This document shows, one piece after another, positions 47,245-57,222 of a stretch of DNA of 64,000 bases; the first letter of the stretch is position 1, and each line of letters begins with the position of its first letter. The notes beneath the pieces are model-generated. The model was given only the letters and a program-made list of their open reading frames with translations, was not told the origin of the DNA and made no database searches. A program made the position numbers and the translations under genes. The DNA lies in assembly GCA_022575985.1 (NCBI GenBank), contig JAKSXM010000132.1, positions 8,494,001-8,558,000 of the forward strand. The letters run 5' to 3'. This DNA comes from Anagrus nilaparvatae. Lineage: Eukaryota > Arthropoda > Insecta > Hymenoptera > Mymaridae.

Positions 47245-47536
47245 AATATTGATTAAAATATTTTTTAAAAACAAATCATATATAATCAAAAATTAATTAA
47301 TTAAAGTTATTATTTTGAATATACATTTAATTAATTACTATTATGTAAATAAACACGCTAATACTGTAAATGTACACATACAATATTTTGTACATTAAAT
47401 ATTTATTGTTTATAACAAAATAAGTTTGATTATTTACTTCACCTAATATACCCAATTAATAATATTTTAAATAATAAAAATAGTCTGTATTTAGGAATAA
47501 ATTTAGTGGGTTGTTATGCTTCGCACAGTCTATAGG

Positions 47537-47651
47537 GGTCGTTCAAAAAAAACGTAACGCTTATAAGGTGGGTGGGTATTAACGAAAAGTGTTACTTACC
47601 CAAATTGGGGTGGGTAGGTATTGTTAGCAATTATCTAGTTTATATACCTAT
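47537..47651. other. Junction between Helentron-like end and foldback
   Basis: A short stretch containing GGGGTCGTTCAAAAAAAACG and GGTGGGTGGGTATTAACG. No feature is recognised. Confidence 0.4.
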
Positions 47652-48690
47652 GGGCGATTATTTCTCAACCCGGCCACCCCCCTCTGTCCAAAAATGGTGG
47701 CAACTTATAAAGATTTTGGTTTTCTCAAATTGACTGGAAAAGGGTCTAGTTTTTTATTCTCATTGGCCTTTTCAACTCTGTAAATCTACTGTACCCATTT
47801 TAGGCACTGAGCGGCGGCAGGTCGACATTTTAAAAACAGAAAAATTGAAATAAAAGTAGATTAACGGTAAGTTTTTTGAAATTTTTTTCTCTTAAAAGTT
47901 GTTATTTATTAAAACAAAAAAAATGAGACCACTTGCGTGGTAATTGGTTGATTATTTAAAAAGTTTTGTGGGTGCTATGTAGTTTTTAAAAATGGGTAAA
48001 AAACGGCTACTTTGACTGATGATATCTCTGAACCTACATATCCAAAATAAAAAAGTTTTAGTGCAAAATGGTAGTCTTTTGATACATAATAAGTCTGCCA
48101 AATATCAAGGGATTTGATTGAATAGTTTCAGATTTAGCAATTTTCGGGTATTAATTCTCTTAAAAAATGGGTCAAAATTTGTCTCAGAATTACCCTTAAA
48201 ATTGCTAAATCCGAAACTACTCAATCAAATCCCTTGATATTTGGCACACTTATTATGTATCAAAAGACTACCTTTTTTCACTAAAACTTTTTTATTTTGG
48301 ATATGTAAGTTCAGAGATATCATCAGTCAAAGTAGCCGTTTTTAACCCATTTTTAAAAACTACATAGCACCCACAAAACTTTTTAAATAATCAACCAATT
48401 ACCACGCAAGTGGTCTCATTTTTTTTGTTTTAATAAATAACAACTTTTAAGAGAAAAAAATTTCAAAAAACTTACCGTTAATCTACTTTTATTTCAATTT
48501 TTCTGTTTTTAAAATGTCGACCTGCCGCCGCTCAGTGCCTAAAATGGGTACAGTAGATTTACAGAGTTGAAAAGGCCAATGAGAATAAAAAACTAGACCC
48601 TTTTCCAGTCAATTTGAGAAAACCAAAATCTTTTTAAGTTGCCACCATTTTTGGACAGAGGGGGGTGGCCGGGTTGAGAAATAATCGCCC
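47652..48690. mobile_element. Near-perfect foldback element, arms ~505 bp
   Basis: The left arm 47652-48157 and right arm 48187-48690 are inverted copies differing at only a few positions, with only about 29 bp between them. The ends read GGGCGATTATTTCTCAACCC and its complement. GC-richer landmarks such as GCGGCGGCAGGTCGACATTT occur in both arms. The high arm identity suggests a young element or ongoing gene conversion. It has no ORF. Confidence 0.9.
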
Positions 48691-48889
48691 CTATATATAC
48701 ATATACATAAAAGTTTTTGTAATTAATTTTTTTTTAACTAGAGAGCAAGCCCCCTGCGCGCTGTAGCTCGCTAACCCCTGCAGATCATATTTCATGTCTA
48801 ATGGAAATAAAACTGTGGTTTAATTAATAAATAAAAAAAATTATAGGGTAAGATGTCAATTTTAAATAATGAACTTTTTTCATAATTCT

Positions 48890-49560
48890 ATTATTATTTT
48901 TATTTTTAAAATTTAAAATAACCCTTAAATTAGCAAAAACAACCCCTAAATGGGGTGCATTTGCAATTTTTTGCATTTTGAGCGACTAAATTAGGTCCTT
49001 AAGGGTTTTTTGGGTCACTGATCAAGAATTTGGGGAAATTTTTCATGAATAATCAATATTTCACCCTTAAATTAGCAACAAAAAAAACCCTAAAAGGGGT
49101 GCATTTATAGCAAACATTCCATTTAGTGGTTGTTTTTGCTAATTTAAGGATGATATATTAACTATTCATAAAAAATTTCCCCCAATTATTGATCAGTGAC
49201 CCAAAATACCTGTATGAACCTAATCTGATAGCACAAAGTGCGAAAATAGCCAAAACACCCCTTTTAGGGTTATGCTTTTGCTAATTTAAGGATGAAATAT
49301 TAATTATTCATAAAAAATTACCTCAAATTCTTAATCAGCGACCCAAATATCCTCTTTTACCAATTCTTGGCTAACTCTAGAAACTCAGCTTGCTAATATA
49401 TCAAAAAACCCCTTTTTGGGGGTGATTTTTGCAAATTTAAGGGTGTTCCGAAAATATCTCCCGGAAAATACCCCGATTTTTGTGATCAGCGACCCAAAAA
49501 ACATATAGTAGAGTAAATCTCATATTGGCTAGTGAAAATACACCCTAAACCGCGATATGA
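48890..49560. repeat. 'GATCAGCGACCC' repeat cluster with inverted units
   Basis: CCCTTAAATTAGCAA phrases, AACCCCTAAATGGGGT-type short palindromes and GATCAGCGACCCAAAAAACA-type phrases alternate in both orientations (near 49014, 49195, 49341 and 49485). The segment 49010-49205 is an inverted repeat. This is the fullest example in the window of a family also seen at 3840-4150 and 24540-24875. Confidence 0.75.
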
Positions 49561-50011
49561 CTGGAGTATTGTGCGATAAGTTTTGCACCAATTTATTTTA
49601 AACTTACTAAACAATTTAATAAATGCACTAATTTCGGGAAGTCGTCAAGTTTAAGTATTTTTATGTTCTCAAAAAATTTTTACAGCTGCTTTTGTCCAAA
49701 AATTAAAGACTTTTTATTCCATTTTAAGTTTGTGTAGCCGCCATTTTGCTATTCTACGTTGGATAACCTTTTTAATTAGTCATTCCTCAGTTTCAGAGCC
49801 AAATGAAGTAGTATACATAAAAATTCACTTATTTTAATATATTATAAAATTCAGATAAAATTAATTCACTTTTAATGGATGCCCTGATCATTTTTACCCT
49901 GTACTATAAAAACATCGTTTTTATTTTGTATTTTAGCTTTTGGTTGAAAATTCAACAAATTGGTTGAATATTCACCCAAAGCAGCTATACCGTGTAGGTA
50001 TACAAATTACA
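49561..50011. other. Non-coding stretch before the right long TIR
   Basis: Nothing is recognised except short palindromic pieces (GGTTGAAAATTCAACAAATT near 49952) just before the right arm. Confidence 0.5.
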
Positions 50012-50751
50012 AACTACAGGTCCCAACAAATAAATAAACTTTTGTAAAGATGCTCAGACTAGTCCTTTTTATTATTTTTTTTTTATCGTGGATTTTACAA
50101 AACACAGCATATTTTTAGTAATTTTCATTTTTTCTTCTTTTTTAGACACCGAAAATTTTTACTTGAATTAAGTAAACTTTTTCCTCTTTTGCCTTAGATT
50201 TTTTTAACTTAGAAATCAAACAAAACCATTCTAATTTTTTTTAAAACAATTTTTAATATTTATGTAAATAAAATATGTTAGATAATAAAAAATTTATATA
50301 ATATTCAAATTTTTTTTTAGTTCATTTCAATTGTGTCTTTTATATATAAAATTTTTTAAAATAACTTTTGAGACGAGAATACCTTCTTTAACACCATTTA
50401 GATATTTTGGTGTTAATACAAAATTTTTATGCCAAAATTAGTTTTTACTCGTATATATGAGTTTAGGAACGAAAAAATAAGGTAAACTTACCCCTCGGTT
50501 TCGGAAATATTGTTTTCAGGCATCTAAATACTTAAATATGGCAATCGTTTTACTAATGCAAAATCGTAAATTTATGATACGGTGGCAGTATTACGATTTT
50601 GTCGTAAATTTACGATTTCAAAATCATAAAATTACCAAAAAATCGTAAATTTACAATCGATCGTAAAATTACGATTTCAATGGTAAATTTACGACAAAAT
50701 CGTAATTTTACGACTATATCGTATATTTACCGTAGGGTATTTTTAACAGTG

Positions 50752-50833
50752 ATAGTGTTTGAATTTATTATAATATTATGTATCATATTTAGTGTTGTTC
50801 TCAAATTTGATTTCCTTAAGGAAATAAAACAAA
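50752..50833 (+). promoter_or_regulatory. 82-bp leader between transposon end and F-box gene 2 start
   Basis: Only 82 bp separate the end of the nested element from the ATG. No TATA box is evident. TTTGATTTCCTTAAG at about 50803-50818 could be a 3' splice site, by analogy with the 5' UTR intron of the paralogue, in which case the leader exon would lie left of the insertion. This is speculative. Confidence 0.3.
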
Positions 50834-52246
50834 ATGGAAGTTGAAAATGTGTTAGTCATCAGAGGTTTCAATATTAATAATTATCTTAACAGCGACTGCT
50901 TGATAAATATTTTTGAATATTTATCTTTAGATGATAAGTTGAGCATTGAATTAGTTTGTAAAAGGTGGAGAAGTCTTGGAAATATTTTGTGGAGTAAAGT
51001 GAAAAGTTTTGATATAAAAATTCAGCGTGGTAACTACAACTTTTTTTTAAACGTGATAAGAAGATGTGGACCTTATTTAAATGATTTATTTATTGATCTG
51101 GATAATAATGTTAATAACTGTTCATCAATATTTTATGAAATTTTAATTCATTGTCAAAATATTATCCGTTTTAAATTAAATAGCTGTCCTTATAATGTCG
51201 AAAGGAATCTTGGATTATTTTTTCAAAATAATAGAAATATATCCAGTATTCAATTGACCGACTCACAATTAAATGGTGAAAGTTTATTAAAGTTATCTGC
51301 GAATAACTTGAAAGAATTACATCTATATGATTGCTATTTTCATGTAGAATGTTACTTGCATAAATTTGTATTGGAACTAAAAAATTTAGAAGTAATAAAT
51401 ATTTATATTATTAATGATAATAATAATAAGATACTTGATACTTTGAATCGCAGTAACTGTGAAAATCTTCGTGAAATTTCCTATTTTAGTGGAAATAATT
51501 GCATAACCGATTTATCTAAATTGATTTGCAAGCAAAAAAATTTATTTAAACTTAATATCAAATGTAATTATGTAAACAAAATTTTTTTAGATAGCTTACA
51601 AGGATCTTCTCTTCGAGAATTAGAAACTTCAATCGATGAACACACGTGTCATAATCTTTACCGTTTAGAAAATTTAACTGTTCTGAAATGCTATATTTAC
51701 GATTTATCCGATGAAGTTGTAAAAAATTTAATAAAATGTCAAAATTTGAAAAAAATTGATATTGATGTAGCAACATCTTTTTTAACGGAGGAGGGTGAAA
51801 ATAATTTTGCTGGCTTTACTAATTTAGAATCAATTTCATACGGCGGTGATGTAATAAGTATTGGTAGAATTTTGTATGCTATATCACGATATAATAATAA
51901 TTTAAAAGAAATAAATTTAAAAGAATGTCGCATTACGGATTCAGACTTACAAAACATTGCCTCACATAAAAATTTAACACATTTAACACTATCTATAATA
52001 ATTGTTAAAAATATTGAAATTCTACTTAATATGATCAACGAGTTATTGAATTTAAAAAAAATTGAAATGTATGGATGCTTATATCAAACAATAAAAAGTT
52101 CATTTTTTAAAAAAATAAATGATACGAAAATTGAACGTGGAGATGAAACAGTTTTAAAAATATTCGTTGATGATGAAGAATTAGAATTATTTGATAAAGA
52201 CTTACTTTTAATATCAATTTGCAAACTACCCTTGAGAGGATTATAA
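50834..52246 (+). CDS. F-box/LRR protein (470 aa)
   Basis: A predicted SCF-type ubiquitin-ligase adaptor. The F-box is at about residues 15-57 (NSDCLINIFEYLSLDDKLSI, VCKRWRSLG, LWSKV), followed by roughly 12 leucine-rich repeats to the C-terminus, for example YLNDLFIDLD, NIIRFKLNSCPY, NLKELHLYDCYF, NLEVINIYII, NLFKLNIKCNYV, NLESISYGGDV, NLKEINLKECRITDSDL and NLTHLTLSI. These are of the cysteine-containing/RNI type used for substrate binding. The single open frame starts at an ATG with a reasonable context (AAAATGGAAG). It is a longer paralogue of the 8571-9518 gene. The 11.6-kb nested transposon ends 82 bp upstream, so its promoter may have been replaced or displaced. There is no signal peptide or membrane segment. 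The substrate is unknown. Confidence 0.88.
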   Translation: MEVENVLVIRGFNINNYLNSDCLINIFEYLSLDDKLSIELVCKRWRSLGNILWSKVKSFDIKIQRGNYNFFLNVIRRCGPYLNDLFIDLDNNVNNCSSIFYEILIHCQNIIRFKLNSCPYNVERNLGLFFQNNRNISSIQLTDSQLNGESLLKLSANNLKELHLYDCYFHVECYLHKFVLELKNLEVINIYIINDNNNKILDTLNRSNCENLREISYFSGNNCITDLSKLICKQKNLFKLNIKCNYVNKIFLDSLQGSSLRELETSIDEHTCHNLYRLENLTVLKCYIYDLSDEVVKNLIKCQNLKKIDIDVATSFLTEEGENNFAGFTNLESISYGGDVISIGRILYAISRYNNNLKEINLKECRITDSDLQNIASHKNLTHLTLSIIIVKNIEILLNMINELLNLKKIEMYGCLYQTIKSSFFKKINDTKIERGDETVLKIFVDDEELELFDKDLLLISICKLPLRGL

Positions 52247-52279
52247 GATAAGATAAAATAAGTATTTTGGATTCGCATA

Positions 52280-52402
52280 CTGTCGTACTGCTGAAAAAAA
52301 GCACTAACCGGTTTTTGCGGTAGGTTTTTTTTGAATGTAATTATACTGAAAATAGGCCTATATACAAAATCGAGAAAGTGCTTTTCTTCAGCCGCACGAC
52401 AG
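52280..52402. mobile_element. 123-bp MITE in the F-box gene 2 downstream region
   Basis: The left end CTGTCGTACTGCTGAA and right end TTCAGCCGCACGACAG are imperfect terminal inverted repeats that continue into AAAAAGCAC and GTGCTTTT. It starts 33 bp after the stop codon, so it probably lies in the 3' untranslated region. Confidence 0.75.
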
Positions 52403-53760
52403 CACATATATAAACTTACTTGTATACTCATTAGCCTGGCAGTTACTTTTAATTTAAACCATATATATTTGCTATATTGGGAAGGAGTTCACCTCCTTTA
52501 TTTTAGTATTTTTTAGTATTTTTCAAGAATCTTTTCATTTCATAGCCCCTAAAAATTTTTTTTTTAATTTTGATGGTTTGCACCATTATTCCAACCCATA
52601 TTTTGGGTTGCAATATCTGAACCTGGTGTCAAATATAATTTTTACCCCTCTTTCCCTTCAAATATAAAATTTTTTAGAAAAACTTTTTTTTTAATTTTTA
52701 CTAAAGCAAGTTATAGGCTTACTAGGTCACTAAAACCAAATTTGTAATCAAAAATTATATGTAAGTTATACAGCATTCCTATTTTTACACTTTCAACTTT
52801 AAAAAAAAAAATTTTTTTTTCAAAAAGGCTTCTTTCATTTTACTGAGTTCATTTAGAGATTTTGGGATTCTGAATCCACATCTGATGTTAAAGAAAATAC
52901 GACAACCATTTATACCCCTGTAACATCCTCGACCGTTCGGAAATTTTTTCCGTGTAGGTTGAAATGACGGTCCCTGAAATTTGTCTCCCGTGTAAATAAA
53001 TTCCAATTTAAAATTATTTTACCCTGGAAATAGTTGGAAAATCTCAGGGACACCATGGAAAAAGATTTTCAATTATCCAATGTGAAAACTAAAATTGCGA
53101 AAAAACTTTAGCTCGGACAATAATTTCACTTTCAAGCTCTATTTTTGATTCTACCTTTAAAAATTAAAGTAATCAAAATAAGGGCTCGAGGGATGAAATT
53201 ATTAGTTTTAAGCTATATAACTAAGCATAATTTTTAAGCCAAAATTTTTACTTTTAATCCATTTTTGAACATCATTTTCAAGCATGAAAATTCATAAAAA
53301 TAAATATTTTTCGCAAAGTAAATTCTACAATTAGCATAATAAATTTTAATTTTTATTTTCATGAATAAATTACTTTGAAAAAGCTCATGATTAGCTTAAA
53401 TCAAAAGAAAAAAGGTTTAAAAGTAATTTATTTTTGGAAAAACAAGGAAAATTAAGTTCAAAGTAATTTCGAAACAATGGGTTCAATAACAAAAATTTTA
53501 TTTATTTAGTTACTTATCAATTTGATGAAACACAAAAATTCCCATGTAAAACCCATTCGTTAAAAATTGATAAGAAAAATAACATCAAATCTTTGATGAA
53601 AAACGAAATGTTCCCCTCTTATCAAAAATTTCGGGTGCTTAAATTCTCGTGTTTTCGCCTAGGAAAGGCCTTCTTGTAGTAGTACTTTTGAACCGGATCA
53701 GAACGTTACTCTCATTAAACATGAAGAAGAAAAAAAAGAAAAGAAAACTTTGAACTTAAT
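52403..53760. other. AT-rich spacer before the LINE
   Basis: No gene or clear repeat is seen until the LINE. The short minus-strand ORF near 52785-53006 has no domain. The 5' end of the LINE is probably somewhere within about 53640-53760, but I cannot place it. Confidence 0.45.
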
Positions 53761-53898
53761 TTTATTTTAAATTTAGACTTTCTTAATCAAGAATATAAAA
53801 ACAAGTCCCAAGAAAATAGTGAAAGTGCAAATTTTAATAACACCAACAATGATACTGAGGAATTAAGTGAATCTACTGAACTAGCAAATAAAATAAAA

Positions 53899-54828
53899 AT
53901 GTTGCAAACACATAACAACAATCTTGCAATTTGTAATCAAGAACTCATTGATAGCAACAAATTTTATAGAAACATGATCGAGAACAACAATAAAAACAAC
54001 CTAGATTTCACTAAAGCAGTAAAAAGTGGTAATGAAGAAAAGAGTAGTATGAGTAGTCTGGAATGTCATACTATCATCGCTAGTCCAACAAATAAATTCA
54101 AAGGTAATCTACTTACTTCTATAAGAGAAATTATTCTTAAACATGTAAATGAGCCAATTTCTGAAATTATACCTGACAATAACCACAATGTTCTCATAAA
54201 ATGCTTTCAAGCTGAATCTATATTAGAACTGCTAACAAAACACTCAAAAGACTGCATTAATTTTAGTGTATATAAAAAAAAAAATCCTAAGATTAGAGTT
54301 TTTGAATTCTATAATGATTTTAATAAAGAAGAATTAGCAGAAGACATAAGCAAAAGAAACAACATCAATTCAGAAAGCTTTGTCATAGAATATATTTACA
54401 AACCAAAAAATAAAAATTATCGCAATTTAATCATGAATATTGATCCTGAAAGTTACACTAAATTAATGAATCAAAATGGTATTTTTATTGGCTACAACAA
54501 ATGTAATTTTAAGAATGATTACAACATAAACAGATGCAAAAAATGTCAAGGATATAATCATAGTCTTAAAAAATGTACCAAAAATGAACAGTGTAGTATA
54601 TGTGCTGGTGCACATTTATCAAGTAATTGTGATAAAAAAGATACTCCTAATTGCATAAACTGTATAAACTGTATAAATGCGAACAAATATTTAACCAAAA
54701 AAAGAAGTATTAACCACACTGCAAGTGACATCTACAATTGTGAAACGTATAAACATAAATGGAATATTTCTGTGAATTATACAAATTTTCCTATATTACC
54801 TACTTTTCCTAAACCAAAAGAGAACTAG
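53899..54828 (+). CDS. LINE ORF1: gag-like RNA-binding protein
   Basis: The 309-residue frame encodes an ORF1p-type nucleic-acid-binding protein. The N-terminal part is Asn-rich, the central part carries a KFKGNLLTSIREII / VYKKKNPKIRVF domain typical of Jockey-group gag proteins, and the C-terminal part has CCHC zinc knuckles (CKKCQGYNHSLKKC, and CSICAGAHLSSNC) followed by a CINCINCINAN stretch. The second knuckle is followed by an apparent short tandem duplication (CINCINC), which may disturb a third knuckle. The frame stays open upstream for about 45 codons without an ATG and stops at a TGA near 53724, so the original start may have been lost or frameshifted. It ends 44 bp before ORF2. Confidence 0.8.
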   Translation: MLQTHNNNLAICNQELIDSNKFYRNMIENNNKNNLDFTKAVKSGNEEKSSMSSLECHTIIASPTNKFKGNLLTSIREIILKHVNEPISEIIPDNNHNVLIKCFQAESILELLTKHSKDCINFSVYKKKNPKIRVFEFYNDFNKEELAEDISKRNNINSESFVIEYIYKPKNKNYRNLIMNIDPESYTKLMNQNGIFIGYNKCNFKNDYNINRCKKCQGYNHSLKKCTKNEQCSICAGAHLSSNCDKKDTPNCINCINCINANKYLTKKRSINHTASDIYNCETYKHKWNISVNYTNFPILPTFPKPKEN

Positions 54829-54872
54829 ATTATTATATTTTTATTTATATATATTTATAATTTATAATATCT

Positions 54873-56159
54873 ATGAACATATTTAACAGTAATTTTAATT
54901 TCAACATTAATGAAGAAATATTCGAGTCAATTGAAGATTATAATTCCTCCAATTTCACTAAGAATGGTGAACTAAGTATTTTGCAGATTAACATTAGAAG
55001 TATTAGCTGCAACATCAATCAACTTGAAGCTTTTATATGTAGACTTAAAAACAAACCTGATGTTATTATTTGTTCTGAAGCATGGTTAGCTGTTTGTCAT
55101 GGTTTTGTTAATATTCATGGATACCATTATTATACTAATGAAAGTAAAATCAATAGATCTGATGGTACTGTATTATATGTTAAACATAATTTAGATCATT
55201 TTTTTTATATTGAAAACTTTGGAAATCTAAAAACGGTTAATATAGACATTAATTTAAATAATAACAAAATTAAAATAAGTGGTTTGTATCGCTGTTTTAG
55301 TTATAATGTTCATAATTTTATCAAAGATATCAAATTATATATTTCTGTTAATAAAAACCAAAAAAATCATTTAATATTAGGTGACACTAATATTGATACA
55401 CTAACCAACTCTGAAGAATCAATTGATTATTTAAATTATTATTTTGAAAATGGATATAATTCCTACATTAATAGCATTACTAGACCTGATCCTAATAACT
55501 TCAGAATTGGTTCGTGTATAGACCACATAATGGTAAAAACAAATTACACTATAAACTCGTGTAAATTTATTGAAAAAATATCAGATCATTATCCAGTTCT
55601 TATAAAATTTAATGCTGTTAGAGACTTACGTAATGATAAATTTTATAAAATTAATTACAATAAAATAATTAAACTTTGCTATGAAACTAACTGGAACGAA
55701 ATAAAACATAGCAAAGATGTCAATGTAGCAATTACGAAACTTGTAGAAAAAATCAATTCAATATGTGAAAAGTCAAAAATGACAATGGAAAAAAATAACA
55801 AGCTACGTAAGAACTGGATAACTCCTGCAATCGTAAATTCTTGTAATAGAAAAAACAAACTTTTTCTATTACATAAATCAAATCCAGATGATGCTATAAT
55901 TAAAAAAACTTATAATGATTATCAAAACAAACTTAAATATATAATAAACTATGCTAAACTAAAGTATGAAAAATCTATAACCCAAAAATCTGATGCCAAA
56001 GGTTTATGGAATTTTGTAAATCTTAAGCTAAATCGTCTAAAAAAAGATACTAAAATTGATCATATCTTAATAAATGGCAACAAAGCAACTGATTACAAGC
56101 TAATAGCTGATCACTTTAAATGTAAATGTAAATGTAAATATTCTTTATTTTGCAATTGA
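54873..56159 (+). pseudogene. LINE ORF2, 5' part: APE-type endonuclease
   Basis: An AP-endonuclease-like domain occupies about residues 34-245: LSILQINIRS (catalytic Asn in QIN), VIICSEAWL (Glu69), LILGDTNID (Asp-x-Asn), CIDHIMVK and ISDHYPVLIKF (the SDH motif). All expected catalytic residues are visible. It nicks target DNA for target-primed reverse transcription. The typical linker to the RT follows (RKNWITPAIVNSCNRKNKLF, IADHF). The native frame ends at about residue 415, where the inserted LINE begins; the last residues (KCKCKCKYSLFCN) come from the insert's tail. The ORF2 polyprotein is therefore split. Confidence 0.85.
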
Positions 56160-57222
56160 ACAAAAATACAGTCATAAAATATACATCATATAGTAAATAA
56201 TAGATAATCAACATAAATAATTTTTAATAAGTATAAAATATACGTAATAACATTTAAAATTTTGAATAATAAATTAAAATAAAGTAAATTAGATACTAAA
56301 TGCTTATGTTCTAAATATGATTTAATAGTATACTATAAGTATCACAGTCGATTTAATTGCATATGCATGGTAAAGTCAGTCTTATATTGATTAAAAAAAA
56401 AAAAAAGTAAAATGCTTTAAAATAAAATAGAATAATAGGAATTTGTCTTGCAACGAGAAGTGACAAGACATTCTTAGACTAATGTTAAGGATCAAGTGTA
56501 AAAAGATATTTATATACAGCAGCTTTAAATGAATTAAGAGATGGAAGAAACCTAATTTCTGCTGGTAGGGAGTTCCAAAGCCTGGCCCCTTTGTACCGAA
56601 AGGTGTTAGTACCACAGTTTTTCGTGTTAGGTATGGTGATTTCCTTTGAGCGCAAACCACCCCTTGCATTTTCTTTAGGAGTATACTTGATGAAAGATTC
56701 TCTCAAGTATAAGGGCTGATGTAACCGTAGGATTTTGTAAATGATTATGGCCAAAAAGTAATGCCTGCGTGAGTCAGTGCATAACCATCCTAACTTGCGT
56801 CTAAAAGGGGTTATGTACTCGTCTTTGCGTATGCCATAAATATACCTCAGTCCAGAATTGCATAGTCTTTGTAACCTTGCTTTTAGTGTATTGCATGCAT
56901 TCAAGTAAACAACTGAGCAATAATCAAAATGAGGTATAATTAATGCCTGTACCAGTCTTGTACGTAATGTTTCTGTAGTACAATGTCTGATGAATCGTAG
57001 AGTATATAGAACGCGATTTACTTTTTTTTCAATAGTTGTAACGTGACTGTTCCAGTTGAGTCTGCTGTCAAGTATTACTCCTAAACTTATCACCTCATCT
57101 ACAAAAGGAGTAATGATGCCATTTCCTAAGTCTATTCCCGACAAATTTAAGCTGTTTAAACGATTGACAAAGGTTCGCGTGCCAAAATAAATAGCTTTCG
57201 TTTTTTCGTTTTTAACTGTTTT
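56118..57222 (-). mobile_element. 5'-truncated second LINE inserted antisense
   Basis: On the minus strand this unit runs from about 57222, inside an ORF2 thumb/C-terminal region, through its stop and 3' UTR to a tail of (ATTTAC)n at 56118-56140. It lies exactly where ORF2 of the outer LINE is interrupted (IADHF before, FFASVG after). It has a different 3' tail from the outer LINE, so it is a different family. A matching tail appears at about 61261-61283. Confidence 0.85.
56485..57220 (-). pseudogene. C-terminal fragment of LINE RT (antisense insert)
   Basis: The frame is open from the truncation point. It contains KTKAIYFGT, then VISLGVILDSRLNWNSHV (the thumb-region signature of Jockey/CR1-like RTs), PHFDYCSVVYLNA, LQRLCNSGLRYIYGIR, RRHYFLAIIIYKIL and GARLWNSLPAEIR near the C-terminus. 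These are post-RT domains only; fingers and palm are missing. It is not functional by itself, but the remaining frame has no stop, so the insertion is fairly young. Confidence 0.88.

Larger units (their letters stand above)
39621..47536. mobile_element. Helentron-like element with hairpin/inverted ends
   Basis: The left end (39623-39643) is the 9-bp-stem hairpin AGACTGTGC-GAA-GCACAGTCT. The right end (47517-47531) reads TGCTTCGCACAGTCT, the inverted complement of the left outer strand, followed by ATAGG. Near that right end lie remains of a PIF1-type helicase (46106-47244), the helicase half of Helitron transposases. Terminal inverted repeats with a hairpin, next to TT, fit the Helitron2/Helentron group rather than canonical Helitrons. 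No Rep/HUH motif is recognisable, and later insertions (Penelope 43601-45412, foldback 40326-41822) have expanded the unit. The boundary assignment is inference. Confidence 0.55.
39114..50751. mobile_element. 11.6-kb nested DNA element with long TIRs
   Basis: The outer termini CACTGTTAAAAATACC (39114) and GGTATTTTTAACAGTG (ending 50751) are inverted, and the homology continues for hundreds of bases. The left arm (39114-39622) and right arm (about 50012-50751) share TATCGTAAAATTACGA-type palindromic phrases, TCGTTCCTAAACTCATATAC, AGAGGAAAAAGTTTACT and TTGTTGGGACCT. The right arm is longer through indels. ATA occurs just outside both ends (39111-39113 and 50752-50754), a possible target duplication. 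The interior is filled by other elements (Helentron-like, Penelope-like, foldbacks) and no transposase for the outer element is seen. I infer a palindromic MITE-like element that was later invaded at its centre. Confidence 0.8.

Noticed and set aside
51558..52431. Minus-strand ORFs across F-box gene 2
   Set aside because: Antisense shadows of the plus-strand LRR coding sequence.
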